From the NCBI GenBank assembly GCA_028284395.1, contig JANQRV010000089.1:1-32939 (forward strand): 32,939 bases of DNA, read 5' to 3'. The translations under genes were made by a program, and so were the position numbers. Shown here in pieces: positions 8,026 through 15,229 of the stretch. Under the pieces are notes generated by a model. It was not told where the DNA came from. It saw nothing but the letters and a program-made list of their open reading frames with translations, and did not search any database. The DNA is from Saprospiraceae bacterium (GTDB taxonomy: Bacteria > Bacteroidota > Bacteroidia > Chitinophagales > Saprospiraceae). Within the stretch, counting starts at the first letter, position 1. Each line of letters opens with the position of its first letter.

Positions 8026-8505
8026 ATGCAGGATTATCAATCGCTTTCCGATCAATCCAAGGTTTGGATCTACCAGAGTAACCGGCCATTTTCGGAGGAG
8101 GAGACCAGTCAAATTCGTTCTTACGTCCAGCAATTTGCTCAGCAATGGGTCAGTCACAATCGTCAATTAAAGGCTTACGGAGAAGTTTATCATCAGCGCT
8201 TCATTGTGTTGATGGTGGATGAAACGGCGGCTGGGGCGAGTGGTTGTTCGATCGACAAGTCGGTGCACTTCATGAAGCAAATTGAGCAGAAATTCGGGGT
8301 CGACCTTTTTGACCGCATGCGTTTTTCGGTGAAGGGCCCGGATGGCATTAAGACCATCTCACGCGATACTTTTGCCGATTGGTATGCGAATGGCCAGATC
8401 GACAATGAGACCATTGTTTTTGATACTTTGGTGGCCGACAAGGCTGCCTTTGACCAGAGCTTTGAAAAAAGTCTTGGTGAAAGCTGGCATAAGCGAATGG
8501 TTTGA
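8026..8505 (+). CDS. Conserved Bacteroidota protein of unknown function (often mislabelled ABC transporter ATPase)
   Basis: 159 aa. I recognise the family by its fixed phrases VWIYQSNRPFSEEE, FAQQWVSHNRQLKAYGEVYHQRFIVLMVDE, ASGCSIDKSVHFMKQIEQ and the C-terminal ESWHKRMV. Database entries in the phylum sometimes call it an ABC transporter ATPase, but the sequence has no Walker A, Walker B or LSGGQ motif, so that name is not supported. No signal peptide or membrane segment is visible; it should be a compact cytosolic protein. A conserved cysteine sits in the SGCSID motif. The next gene starts 30 bp downstream. Function unknown. Confidence 0.8.
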   Translation: MQDYQSLSDQSKVWIYQSNRPFSEEETSQIRSYVQQFAQQWVSHNRQLKAYGEVYHQRFIVLMVDETAAGASGCSIDKSVHFMKQIEQKFGVDLFDRMRFSVKGPDGIKTISRDTFADWYANGQIDNETIVFDTLVADKAAFDQSFEKSLGESWHKRMV

Positions 8506-8535
8506 TGTGAATTTTGAATACCTAAAGAATCACAC

Positions 8536-9000
8536 ATGTTAGGAAAAGTAAAGAAATGGCTCGGCATCGAAGGCGTGAAACTAGAGATACTGGTACCGGA
8601 AGAAATGGAGCGGAAAATGGGAAAGATCAGGGGAAAGCTAAGGTTTCAGTCCATGAATGCCCAGGTTGTCAATCGGGTGAAGATTGTCCTGATTGAAAAA
8701 TACATCCGAGGCAAGGGCAAGGAAAAATTAATCGACGAATACGAGCTGGGATCGGTAGAGAACAATCAGACCTTTGAAGTGTTGCCGGATAATCCGGTGG
8801 AGATGGATTTCAATCTGCCATTTGTGATTTATAAATCAGATGTTGACGAATTGGAAGACCGGAATATTTTCACTCGCGGTTTTGCAAAGGCTGCCAAGCT
8901 TTTGCGGGGAGTGAAGTCCGAATATAGAATAGAGGCGGAAGCCAAGGTAAAGGGAGTGGCATTGAACCCTTTTGACAAGAAGGAAATCCGACTGAAATAG
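8536..9000 (+). CDS. Small arrestin-like/Spo0M-like protein (tentative)
   Basis: 154 aa, rich in lysine and in alternating hydrophobic beta-strand patterns. It opens MLGKVKKWLGIEGVKLEILV, has NRVKIVLIEKYIRG and NPVEMDFNLPFVIYKS, and ends SEYRIEAEAKVKGVALNPFDKKEIRLK. The layout (an amphipathic LGI/EGVK opening, an EG-type beta sandwich, a DLPF-like strand, a final ADVKG strand) resembles one half of Spo0M/arrestin-type proteins, but at 154 aa it is much shorter than Spo0M. No catalytic motif or signal is visible. It probably shares a transcript with the preceding gene (30-bp gap). Call it a hypothetical protein if the fold is not confirmed. Confidence 0.6.
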   Translation: MLGKVKKWLGIEGVKLEILVPEEMERKMGKIRGKLRFQSMNAQVVNRVKIVLIEKYIRGKGKEKLIDEYELGSVENNQTFEVLPDNPVEMDFNLPFVIYKSDVDELEDRNIFTRGFAKAAKLLRGVKSEYRIEAEAKVKGVALNPFDKKEIRLK

Positions 9001-9018
9001 GTCTTCGGTCCGACGTTG

Positions 9019-9912
9019 TTATTCCTTTTGGAATGCTTCAATTATTTCTTGGTCGTCCTTACCTAAGTTTTCCAGAAGGAACTGGGTATCGTCGGCAAAG
9101 TCGTCGTTGGGATATTTGGCCAAGAAAGCTTCATAGAGTTCCTTTGCTTTTGTAAAATCCTTTAAATCATTGTCCAGGGTGAAAGCCCGTAAAAAAAGTG
9201 CTTGCGATGCTTTAGGGTGATCGGGATACCGATCGGAGATCCGTTGGTAGAGTTCCAGTGCCTGAGGATAACTTTGGACGGTGCGAGCGGTCTCGGCAGC
9301 TCTCAACAGGATCTCGGGCATGTTTTCTTTTTCCGGTAAAAGAATACCGTAGTAATCGCTGGACAGAATGAATTCATTCGCGTAGCGGCGTTGAATGCTG
9401 TTGGTTTCCGTATCGAAGATGGCCGATTGCAATACGCGGAGCCGGTCTTCAATTGGAGGGAGGGCTTCCTGTAGATTTTTGTTCACTTCTTCTTCCTGTT
9501 CGGGGGTGAGGTCCTTTTCCTTTAGTGCTTGCAGGATGGTATTGGATATGTGCTTTTGATTACGGTTTTCGCCGTAGATCGAAGCCAATAAGAACGCGTT
9601 GTTGTAGGTATTGGCGGCGTCGCCATAATTGAGCAGGGCATTTCTGGGTTGGGCAATGGCTTCCTCCGCCTGATTCATGCGGTACAAAACACCGGCGGCC
9701 CGGTAGCGGAATTTTGCATTCAATTCCGTTTCTTCGGGGAATTTGTCAATGAAGGTCTGATAGTTTTCCAGCAAGGGATCGGCAACCTCTTTTGTCGCTT
9801 CCGTTTCCAGTTTTTTTTCCAGTTTGGCAATTTCTGACTGCAGGGTCGATTTTTCATTCCCACAGGCCATTACAACCAACCCGACCAAGCACAACAAGAG
9901 AATATTCTTCAT
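9019..9912 (-). CDS. TPR-repeat lipoprotein
   Basis: 297 aa. It begins MKNILLLCLVGLVVMACGNE, a lipoprotein signal with the acylated cysteine at C17, followed by a short coiled coil (about 20-42, KSTLQSEIAKLEKKLE). The rest is helical tetratricopeptide-like repeats, for example YRAAGVLYRMNQAEEAIAQPRNALLNYG, PQALELYQRISDRYPDHPKASQALFLRAFTLDNDLKDFTKAKELYEAFLAKYPNDDFADDTQ, the last resembling the YbgF/BamD style of TPR. It probably sits in the periplasm on a membrane and holds protein complexes. An ATG at 9936 adds eight residues ahead of the signal and is less likely. A TAnnTTTG element lies just upstream. It is divergent from the photolyase gene. Confidence 0.85.
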   Translation of the reverse strand: MKNILLLCLVGLVVMACGNEKSTLQSEIAKLEKKLETEATKEVADPLLENYQTFIDKFPEETELNAKFRYRAAGVLYRMNQAEEAIAQPRNALLNYGDAANTYNNAFLLASIYGENRNQKHISNTILQALKEKDLTPEQEEEVNKNLQEALPPIEDRLRVLQSAIFDTETNSIQRRYANEFILSSDYYGILLPEKENMPEILLRAAETARTVQSYPQALELYQRISDRYPDHPKASQALFLRAFTLDNDLKDFTKAKELYEAFLAKYPNDDFADDTQFLLENLGKDDQEIIEAFQKE

Positions 9913-9933
9913 GATGACGTGTCTATTTTGCCA

Positions 9934-9941
9934 CAAAAGTA
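9934..9941 (-). promoter_or_regulatory. -7 promoter element for the TPR lipoprotein gene
   Basis: On the minus strand these bases read TACTTTTG, an exact match to the Bacteroidota -7 consensus TAnnTTTG, 21 bp before the start codon at 9912. No clean -33 TTTG is visible at the expected distance, so the assignment rests on the -7 element alone. Confidence 0.45.
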
Positions 9942-10030
9942 AGCAATAAACAAAAAAAGCAGCTGTTTGTTACTACCTTATTGCGGATGGAAATATTTTC
10001 CTATAACCCAAACGAGGCGGATCATTCTTT

Positions 10031-11353
10031 ATGACAACTAAGGCAAGAGTTAACATTTTTTGGTACCGGCGCGATCTCCGGATGGAGGATAACGCAGGAC
10101 TTTTCCACGCTTTAAAGAGCGACCGACCCATTTTACCCCTGTTTATTTTCGATCGGGAAATACTGGACAAGTTGGAAGACCGAAACGATGCGCGGGTCGA
10201 TTTCATTCACCAACAAGTGAAGAAGATCCGGATTCAATTGGAGTCATTGGGCAGCTCTATGCTCGTCAGGTACGGGAATCCGGAGGAGGTCTGGTCAGCC
10301 GTTACTCAAGAGTTCAATGTCCATACCGTTTATACGAATCGAGATTATGAACCCTATGCTAAGAAAAGAGATGCCGCGGTTGAATCGTTGTTGCTAAAAA
10401 AAGGCATTGGTTTTGCAACGTTTAAGGACCACGTGATTTTCGAAGACCAAGAAGTATTGAAAAAAGACGGCTCCCCCTATACCGTTTTCACACCATACAG
10501 TAGGGTTTGGAAGGCAACGCTTAATGATTTCTATTTAAAGTCCTATCCCTGCAACAATTATTACACGAATTTTGCGAAAACAGATCGACTGCCGATGCCC
10601 TCCCTGCAGGAAATGGGTTTTGAGCCGACGAAGCTTACTTTCCCTTCGGCGAGCGTTAAACAGGGATTGATCCGACGGTACGATCAAACTCGTAACTTTC
10701 CCGGAATTGAAGGTACTTCGAAGCTGGGCATTCACTTTAGATTTGGCACGATCAGCATCAGAGAGAAGGCCCGGAAAGCGTTAGCACTGAATGCAACCTT
10801 CTTAAATGAACTGATTTGGCGGGACTTTTACGCCATGATACTTACCCATTTTCCCCATGTAGTGGAAGGTGCGTTTCGGCCGAAATACGATCGAATTCAG
10901 TGGCGGAATAACGAGGAGGAATTTCGGCAGTGGTGTTCCGGCATGACGGGATATCCCATTGTCGATGCGGGAATGCGTGAACTCAACCAAACGGGTTATA
11001 TGCACAATCGCGTGCGAATGATCACGGCCAGCTTTTTGACCAAACATTTGTTGATCGACTGGCGTTGGGGGGAGGCCTACTTCGCTCGAAAATTGCTGGA
11101 TTTTGATCTGGCCAGCAACAACGGAGGCTGGCAATGGGCGGCGGGAAGCGGCACGGATGCCGCCCCTTACTTTCGGATTTTTAACCCTACTTCGCAACAA
11201 CAGAAGTTTGACAAAGAAGGGGTTTACATTCGGAAATGGGTGCCCGAATACGGGACGCCCACATACCCGGCACCGATGGTTGATCATAAACTGGCGCGAG
11301 AACGTTGTTTGAGTGTTTACAAGGCGGCACTAGATGCCGTCAGTGCTTCGTGA
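10031..11353 (+). CDS. phrB: Deoxyribodipyrimidine photolyase (cryptochrome/photolyase family)
   Basis: 440-aa flavoprotein that repairs cyclobutane pyrimidine dimers with blue light. The N-terminal alpha/beta antenna domain starts VNIFWYRRDLRMEDNAGL; the C-terminal FAD domain contains ELIWRDFYAMIL, GYPIVDAGMRELNQTGYMHNRVRMI, FLTKHLLIDWRWGEAYFA and DLASNNGGWQWAAGSGTDAAPYFRIFNP. These include tryptophans at the positions of the electron-transfer triad (in RQWCSG, IDWRWG and GGWQW), and the FAD-binding and DNA-lesion-binding segments of class I CPD photolyases. Length is normal. The 3' end overlaps the opposing coaE gene by 37 bp. No folate or deazaflavin synthesis genes are adjacent, so the antenna cofactor cannot be deduced. 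Confidence 0.95.
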   Translation: MTTKARVNIFWYRRDLRMEDNAGLFHALKSDRPILPLFIFDREILDKLEDRNDARVDFIHQQVKKIRIQLESLGSSMLVRYGNPEEVWSAVTQEFNVHTVYTNRDYEPYAKKRDAAVESLLLKKGIGFATFKDHVIFEDQEVLKKDGSPYTVFTPYSRVWKATLNDFYLKSYPCNNYYTNFAKTDRLPMPSLQEMGFEPTKLTFPSASVKQGLIRRYDQTRNFPGIEGTSKLGIHFRFGTISIREKARKALALNATFLNELIWRDFYAMILTHFPHVVEGAFRPKYDRIQWRNNEEEFRQWCSGMTGYPIVDAGMRELNQTGYMHNRVRMITASFLTKHLLIDWRWGEAYFARKLLDFDLASNNGGWQWAAGSGTDAAPYFRIFNPTSQQQKFDKEGVYIRKWVPEYGTPTYPAPMVDHKLARERCLSVYKAALDAVSAS

Positions 11354-11931
11354 ATGCTAAGAACCTGAGGGATCAAGGGGCGGTTGTCGTAATTGTGAAC
11401 GACGAAATCGGCTAGTTTTATTTTTTCTTCATCGGGCATTTGTTTGCTGATGCGGTCTTCAACAGCTTCACGAGACGACTGATCTCTTTCCATAACGCGC
11501 TGTATGCGTATTTCCGCGGGAGCGTAAACCGTAATGGTCTTATCCAGTAATTTGTAGCCGCCGGTTTCGAAAGTGAGGGCAGCCTCTTTGAGCGTGTAGG
11601 GTACCCCTTGCTGACTTTCGTGCCACCGCTGGCCGTCCAGATAAACAGCTGGATGAACGATGGCATTCAACTGCTGGAGTTTGGAAGCATCCTTAAAGAC
11701 GATACCGGCGATAAACGGCCTATTCAACCGGCCATCGTCAAGGTAGGCCTCGGGTCCGAAAAGCTCTTTGATTCCCCGTACGATTTCCCGGCTTTCCGTC
11801 ATCAGTTGTTTCGCCCTGATATCGGCGTAGTACACGGGTATGCCTAGCACTTCAAAAATTTGGCAAACCGTCGTCTTGCCGCTGCCGATCCCCCCCGTGA
11901 TTCCGACGCTAAGAAATTGTTTAATAATCAT
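11317..11931 (-). CDS. coaE: Dephospho-CoA kinase
   Basis: 204-aa enzyme for the last step of coenzyme A synthesis, ATP-dependent phosphorylation of the 3'-hydroxyl of dephospho-CoA. The P-loop GITGGIGSGKTT lies at about 10-21; further family marks are VYYADIRAKQL (the D of the substrate site), LNAIVHPAV, LTFETGGYKLLDKTITVYAP and RVMERDQSSREAVEDRISKQMP (lid region with arginines). Size is typical. The C-terminal coding end overlaps the photolyase gene by 37 bp tail to tail. It is divergent from the nuclease gene at 11994, with a promoter-like pair for the latter in the 62-bp gap. Confidence 0.95.
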   Translation of the reverse strand: MIIKQFLSVGITGGIGSGKTTVCQIFEVLGIPVYYADIRAKQLMTESREIVRGIKELFGPEAYLDDGRLNRPFIAGIVFKDASKLQQLNAIVHPAVYLDGQRWHESQQGVPYTLKEAALTFETGGYKLLDKTITVYAPAEIRIQRVMERDQSSREAVEDRISKQMPDEEKIKLADFVVHNYDNRPLIPQVLSIHEALTASSAAL

Positions 11932-11948
11932 TTGTTTGCATTAAGTTG

Positions 11949-11976
11949 TTGCCTAAAGTTAGGTTTCTTACATTTG
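11949..11976 (+). promoter_or_regulatory. Bacteroidota-type promoter for the nuclease/HerA-like operon
   Basis: A TTG at 11949-11951 and TACATTTG at 11969-11976 are separated by 17 bp. They match the -33 (TTTG core) and -7 (TAnnTTTG) elements of the phylum's housekeeping sigma factor. The pair lies 17 bp before the nuclease ATG at 11994, implying a very short leader. Confidence 0.6.
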
Positions 11977-11993
11977 CATACCAAACATCACCG

Positions 11994-12914
11994 ATGGCAA
12001 AATTCAGAACCAATCATTCTAAACAAACACGTGGCGCTGCCAGTAAGGATACGATCGTAAAGGTAGGACTTTTCGGAGCCATCGTCAGCGGACTGTTTTT
12101 TATTTTCAATCAATTTGCAGGAGGAGGGAGAACCACTGCTGAAGAGGAGGCAGTCGTGGAGGAAGTGCCCTTTGAAGATTATGAAGCCCCCTATTACCTA
12201 CCCTCATCAACGACCGGGGAAATAATTCACCATACCTACTATTCCCTTTCCTACAGCGAAGAGCACGAACAGGCCGAATGGGTGGCCTACATCCTGAGAA
12301 GAGATAGCCTGAACAAACCCTGGGAGAAGCGCTCGAATCGATTTTTACCAGATCCGAAGGTGCCGTCCCGGTCGGCTACACACCGGGATTATAGCAACTC
12401 CGGTTACGACCGCGGACACTTGGTGCCGGCAGCAGACATGGCATTTAACCGAACGGCGATCGACGAGACTTTCTATATGAGTAACATCAGTCCGCAATCC
12501 CGCAATTTCAACAAGGGTGTTTGGCGAGAATTAGAGGAGTTGACGCGTAATTGGGCCAAGAAATTCAAACAACTTTACGTAGTGACCGGCCCGGTGCTGA
12601 CCGATGAGATCAAGGGGCAGATCGGGGAAAATCGAGTTAGTATTCCCGCGGCTTATTACAAGGTGCTGCTGGATGCGACCGAACCGGAATTAAAGGCGAT
12701 TGCCTTTTTACTTCCCAACGAGATCAGCTATGAACCGCTGTTTAAGTTTACCACCTCCATCGACCACATTGAGGAGCTCACCGGCATAGATTTCTTTGGC
12801 GAGATGCTGGAAGACCATCTCGAAGAAGAATTGGAAAGTCGATTCAACGTGGATTTATGGGAATTCAACAAGAAGAAGTTTGAAGATCGAATTAATAAAT
12901 GGAATAAAGACTGA
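11994..12914 (+). CDS. Membrane-anchored DNA/RNA non-specific endonuclease (NUC1/EndoG family)
   Basis: 306 aa. A basic N-terminus (1-19) precedes one transmembrane helix (about 21-41, VKVGLFGAIVSGLFFIFNQF) and an acidic linker (48-65). The NUC1 nuclease domain follows with SNSGYDRGHLVPAADM; the DRGH motif at 139-142 supplies the general base H142, and NFNKGVWRELE (171-181) supplies the metal-binding asparagine. Such enzymes cut double- and single-stranded DNA and RNA with Mg2+. The helix and linker predict that the catalytic domain faces the periplasm if the basic N-terminus is cytosolic. I chose the ATG at 11994 because it follows a promoter-like sequence; an ATG at 11946 would lie upstream of the -7 element. 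The DUF853 ATPase begins 18 bp later. Confidence 0.88.
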   Translation: MAKFRTNHSKQTRGAASKDTIVKVGLFGAIVSGLFFIFNQFAGGGRTTAEEEAVVEEVPFEDYEAPYYLPSSTTGEIIHHTYYSLSYSEEHEQAEWVAYILRRDSLNKPWEKRSNRFLPDPKVPSRSATHRDYSNSGYDRGHLVPAADMAFNRTAIDETFYMSNISPQSRNFNKGVWRELEELTRNWAKKFKQLYVVTGPVLTDEIKGQIGENRVSIPAAYYKVLLDATEPELKAIAFLLPNEISYEPLFKFTTSIDHIEELTGIDFFGEMLEDHLEEELESRFNVDLWEFNKKKFEDRINKWNKD

Positions 12915-12932
12915 TTGCAAAATCGAGCTAAT

Positions 12933-14498
12933 ATGTCAAAGAAAGATCAATTTCTGTCCGTTGTAGAAGAAGGGTATCATTTTGAAGGAAAGTTTATCGC
13001 CTTGGGAGGTGCCATGATCGATGGCGAATGTCAGACCAATGCTTTAGTAAACATTCCACTGAGCACAATGAACCGACACGGTCTGATTGCCGGGGCAACG
13101 GGTACTGGTAAAACGAAAACCCTGCAGATTCTGGCGGAGCAATTATCCCTAAGGGGCGTCCCTTCTCTTTTAATGGACATCAAGGGAGACCTAAGTGGTA
13201 TTGCTGTACCGAGTGACGGGCACCCGAAAATCGACGAAAGGCACGAGATGATCGGATTCCCTTTCGAGGCAGCAGGAAGCCCCGTCGAGTTTTTGACCCT
13301 GTCGGAAGAGAAAGGCTTGCGCTTACGGGCTACTTTGACGGAGTTTGGGCCCATCCTGTTTTCGAAAATCCTGGGCTTAAACGACACCCAATCCGGCATT
13401 GTGGCGGTCATCTTTAAATATTGCGACGACAATGCCTTGCCATTACTCGACCTGGATGACTTCAGGAAAACTTTACAGTATGTACAAAATGAGGGAAAAG
13501 AAGAATTCCAAGAGGAGTACGGGCGGATTTCATCGGCGTCTACGGGGGCCATTATGCGCAAAATGGTAGAGCTGGAACAGCAGGGCGCGGAAATGTTTTT
13601 TGGGGAGCGTTCTTTCGACGTAGAAGATCTATGTCGCCACGATGAAGAGGGTAGGGGTATGGTTTCCATCCTGCGATTGACGGATATTCAAGACCGTCCC
13701 AAGTTGTTTTCGACCTTCATGCTGCAGATCCTCGCCGAAATTTATGCGACTTTTCCCGAACAGGGGGATGCCGAGCAACCAAATTTGGTGTTGTTTATAG
13801 ATGAAGCGCATCTGGTTTTTGAGGAAGCGTCGGATGCCTTACTGGATCAAATTGAAGTCATTGTTAAACTGATTAGATCCAAGGGAGTTGGATTGTATTT
13901 TGTGACGCAGAACCCCGTCGATATCCCCGAAGAAGTTTTGGGCCAGTTGGGGCTGAAGATACAACACGCTTTGAGGGCCTTTACGGCTAAGGATCGCAAG
14001 GCCATACGGTTGGCGGCACAAAACTATCCCGAGACGGACTTTTATGAGGTAGATAAGCTATTGACTGAATTGGGAATTGGGGAGGCGTTGGTTTCTGCCT
14101 TAGATGAAAAAGGCCGACCGACACCGTTGGTTCATACCTTACTCCGGGCACCACAATCGAGAATGGATGTACTTACATCGAAAGAGATCCGCACCATTAT
14201 TTCGAACTCCGAACTGATCTCAAAGTACGACCGGGTGGAAAATCGCGACAGTGCCTACGAGATACTCAGCGAAAAGATAGAAGAAGCAAGAAAAGAAGAA
14301 CATCAGGAAGAAAAAAGGCGGCAACGTGAAAAAGCCCGGAAGACTTCCCGGAGAAAGGAAAAGAGTGTGTTTGAGGAAGTGATCAACAGTACAACCGGCC
14401 GCCAGGTCAGTCGAACGATTGCCCGCGAATTGACCCGGGGCCTATTGGGAGTGCTGGGAATCCGAACTACCACCAGAAGGCGCAGGAGGCGCCGGTAA
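12933..14498 (+). CDS. HerA-like DUF853 (YjgR-type) ATPase
   Basis: 521 aa. After a short N-terminal beta region (NALVNIPLSTMNRHGLI), Walker A GATGTGKT lies at 54-61, and the Walker B stretch NLVLFIDEAHLVF appears near 290-302, followed by KLIRSKGVGLYFVTQNPVDIPEEVLGQLGLKIQHALRAFTAKDRKA, the sensor/arginine-finger region of the HerA/FtsK class. The C-terminal part (about 445-521) is a charged, predicted coiled region ending in seven arginines. DUF853 proteins such as E. coli YjgR are uncharacterised, and DNA translocation is inferred from HerA kinship. The ATG at 12933 is used, since an upstream TTG at 12915 would abut the nuclease stop. The gap to the nuclease gene is 18 bp. A terminator hairpin covers the stop codon. 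Confidence 0.9.
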   Translation: MSKKDQFLSVVEEGYHFEGKFIALGGAMIDGECQTNALVNIPLSTMNRHGLIAGATGTGKTKTLQILAEQLSLRGVPSLLMDIKGDLSGIAVPSDGHPKIDERHEMIGFPFEAAGSPVEFLTLSEEKGLRLRATLTEFGPILFSKILGLNDTQSGIVAVIFKYCDDNALPLLDLDDFRKTLQYVQNEGKEEFQEEYGRISSASTGAIMRKMVELEQQGAEMFFGERSFDVEDLCRHDEEGRGMVSILRLTDIQDRPKLFSTFMLQILAEIYATFPEQGDAEQPNLVLFIDEAHLVFEEASDALLDQIEVIVKLIRSKGVGLYFVTQNPVDIPEEVLGQLGLKIQHALRAFTAKDRKAIRLAAQNYPETDFYEVDKLLTELGIGEALVSALDEKGRPTPLVHTLLRAPQSRMDVLTSKEIRTIISNSELISKYDRVENRDSAYEILSEKIEEARKEEHQEEKRRQREKARKTSRRKEKSVFEEVINSTTGRQVSRTIARELTRGLLGVLGIRTTTRRRRRRR

Positions 14499-14522
14499 AC
14501 AGCCCTTATTCCCGGGCTGTTT
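14497..14522. terminator. Bidirectional hairpin between convergent genes
   Basis: Perfect 9-bp stem AAACAGCCC (14497-14505) and GGGCTGTTT (14514-14522) with an 8-base loop. The ATPase stop TAA at 14496-14498 runs into the left arm and the stop of the opposing thioredoxin-fold gene (14506-14508) lies in the loop, so one hairpin can serve both genes. T-tracts are short on both sides. Confidence 0.65.
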
Positions 14523-15108
14523 CCAAAATTGACTTATAGGAATTTTTGTAGGTAGACCACGGCATCTTCCGGTAATTATCCGTTCCGAAGTAAGTAATGA
14601 TGCGTTCGAATTCTTCCGGCACCTGGAAGCCGGAAATGGCTTGAATCAAATTCAATTCCTCATCCATAAAGACCAGCGTAGGAAACATTAATTTTCCGCC
14701 AAGGAACTCGTCTACCAGGCTGTGGTAGCCCACTTTTTTCGGTTGCAAAACAAACTCGTATTCCTTGTCTTTAAACTGGATTTTATTCTTGTACTCCGCA
14801 TCAAACTTAATGGCGTAGTAGTTTTCGTTGATGTATTGAGCGATGTGCGGTTGTTGGAGGGTCGTGGCCTCCATTTCCTTACACCAACGGCAAGATTCGA
14901 TGTATACCTCGAAGAAAAGTTTTCTTTTTTCTTGGTATTGCAATTCCATTGCTTCTTCGAAAGACAACCAATTGATCAAGATTTCTTGTTCCTGGGTTGC
15001 TTCTTTTGTACTTTCCTCGTCTGGTGTTTGTCCGTAAAGATTTAGTGATGCGCAGTTGATCAGCAGCGTAATAACTACCAAACGTATCATGACATTCAGT
15101 TTTCCCAT
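14506..15108 (-). CDS. Exported thioredoxin-fold protein with CxxC
   Basis: 200 aa. The N-terminus MGKLNVMIRLVVITLLINCASLNLYGQ is a signal peptide, so the protein is exported to the periplasm. A Glu/Thr-rich linker leads into a thioredoxin-like domain with EVYIESCRWCKEMEATTLQQPHIAQYINENYYAIKFDAE, where CRWC is the redox motif, and KLMFPTLVFMDEELNLIQAISGF, which has the cis-proline. It resembles the DUF255/thioredoxin_7 class that reduces or isomerises protein disulfides. Starts at 15147 and 15090 are also in frame; 15108 was chosen as the longest form with a clean signal. It is transcribed in the same direction as ribD after a 121-bp gap and converges on the HerA-like gene. Confidence 0.82.
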   Translation of the reverse strand: MGKLNVMIRLVVITLLINCASLNLYGQTPDEESTKEATQEQEILINWLSFEEAMELQYQEKRKLFFEVYIESCRWCKEMEATTLQQPHIAQYINENYYAIKFDAEYKNKIQFKDKEYEFVLQPKKVGYHSLVDEFLGGKLMFPTLVFMDEELNLIQAISGFQVPEEFERIITYFGTDNYRKMPWSTYKNSYKSILETARE

Positions 15109-15229
15109 CAAAAATTTTTTTTCTGCCAATGCTATTCCAAAGGTCAAGGCCTATTCTCAATTTTTCTATCCACTAAAAAACAAAAAAAGACTTCGCGATA
15201 TGTTAGAAAAATAGGACTTTAATGCAAGT

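Noticed and set aside
7922-8170. 82-aa frame with a Ser-Asn-His repeat after the HdrB-like gene
   Set aside because: The repeat is just the 9-bp array translated; the frame then runs out of phase through the next gene.
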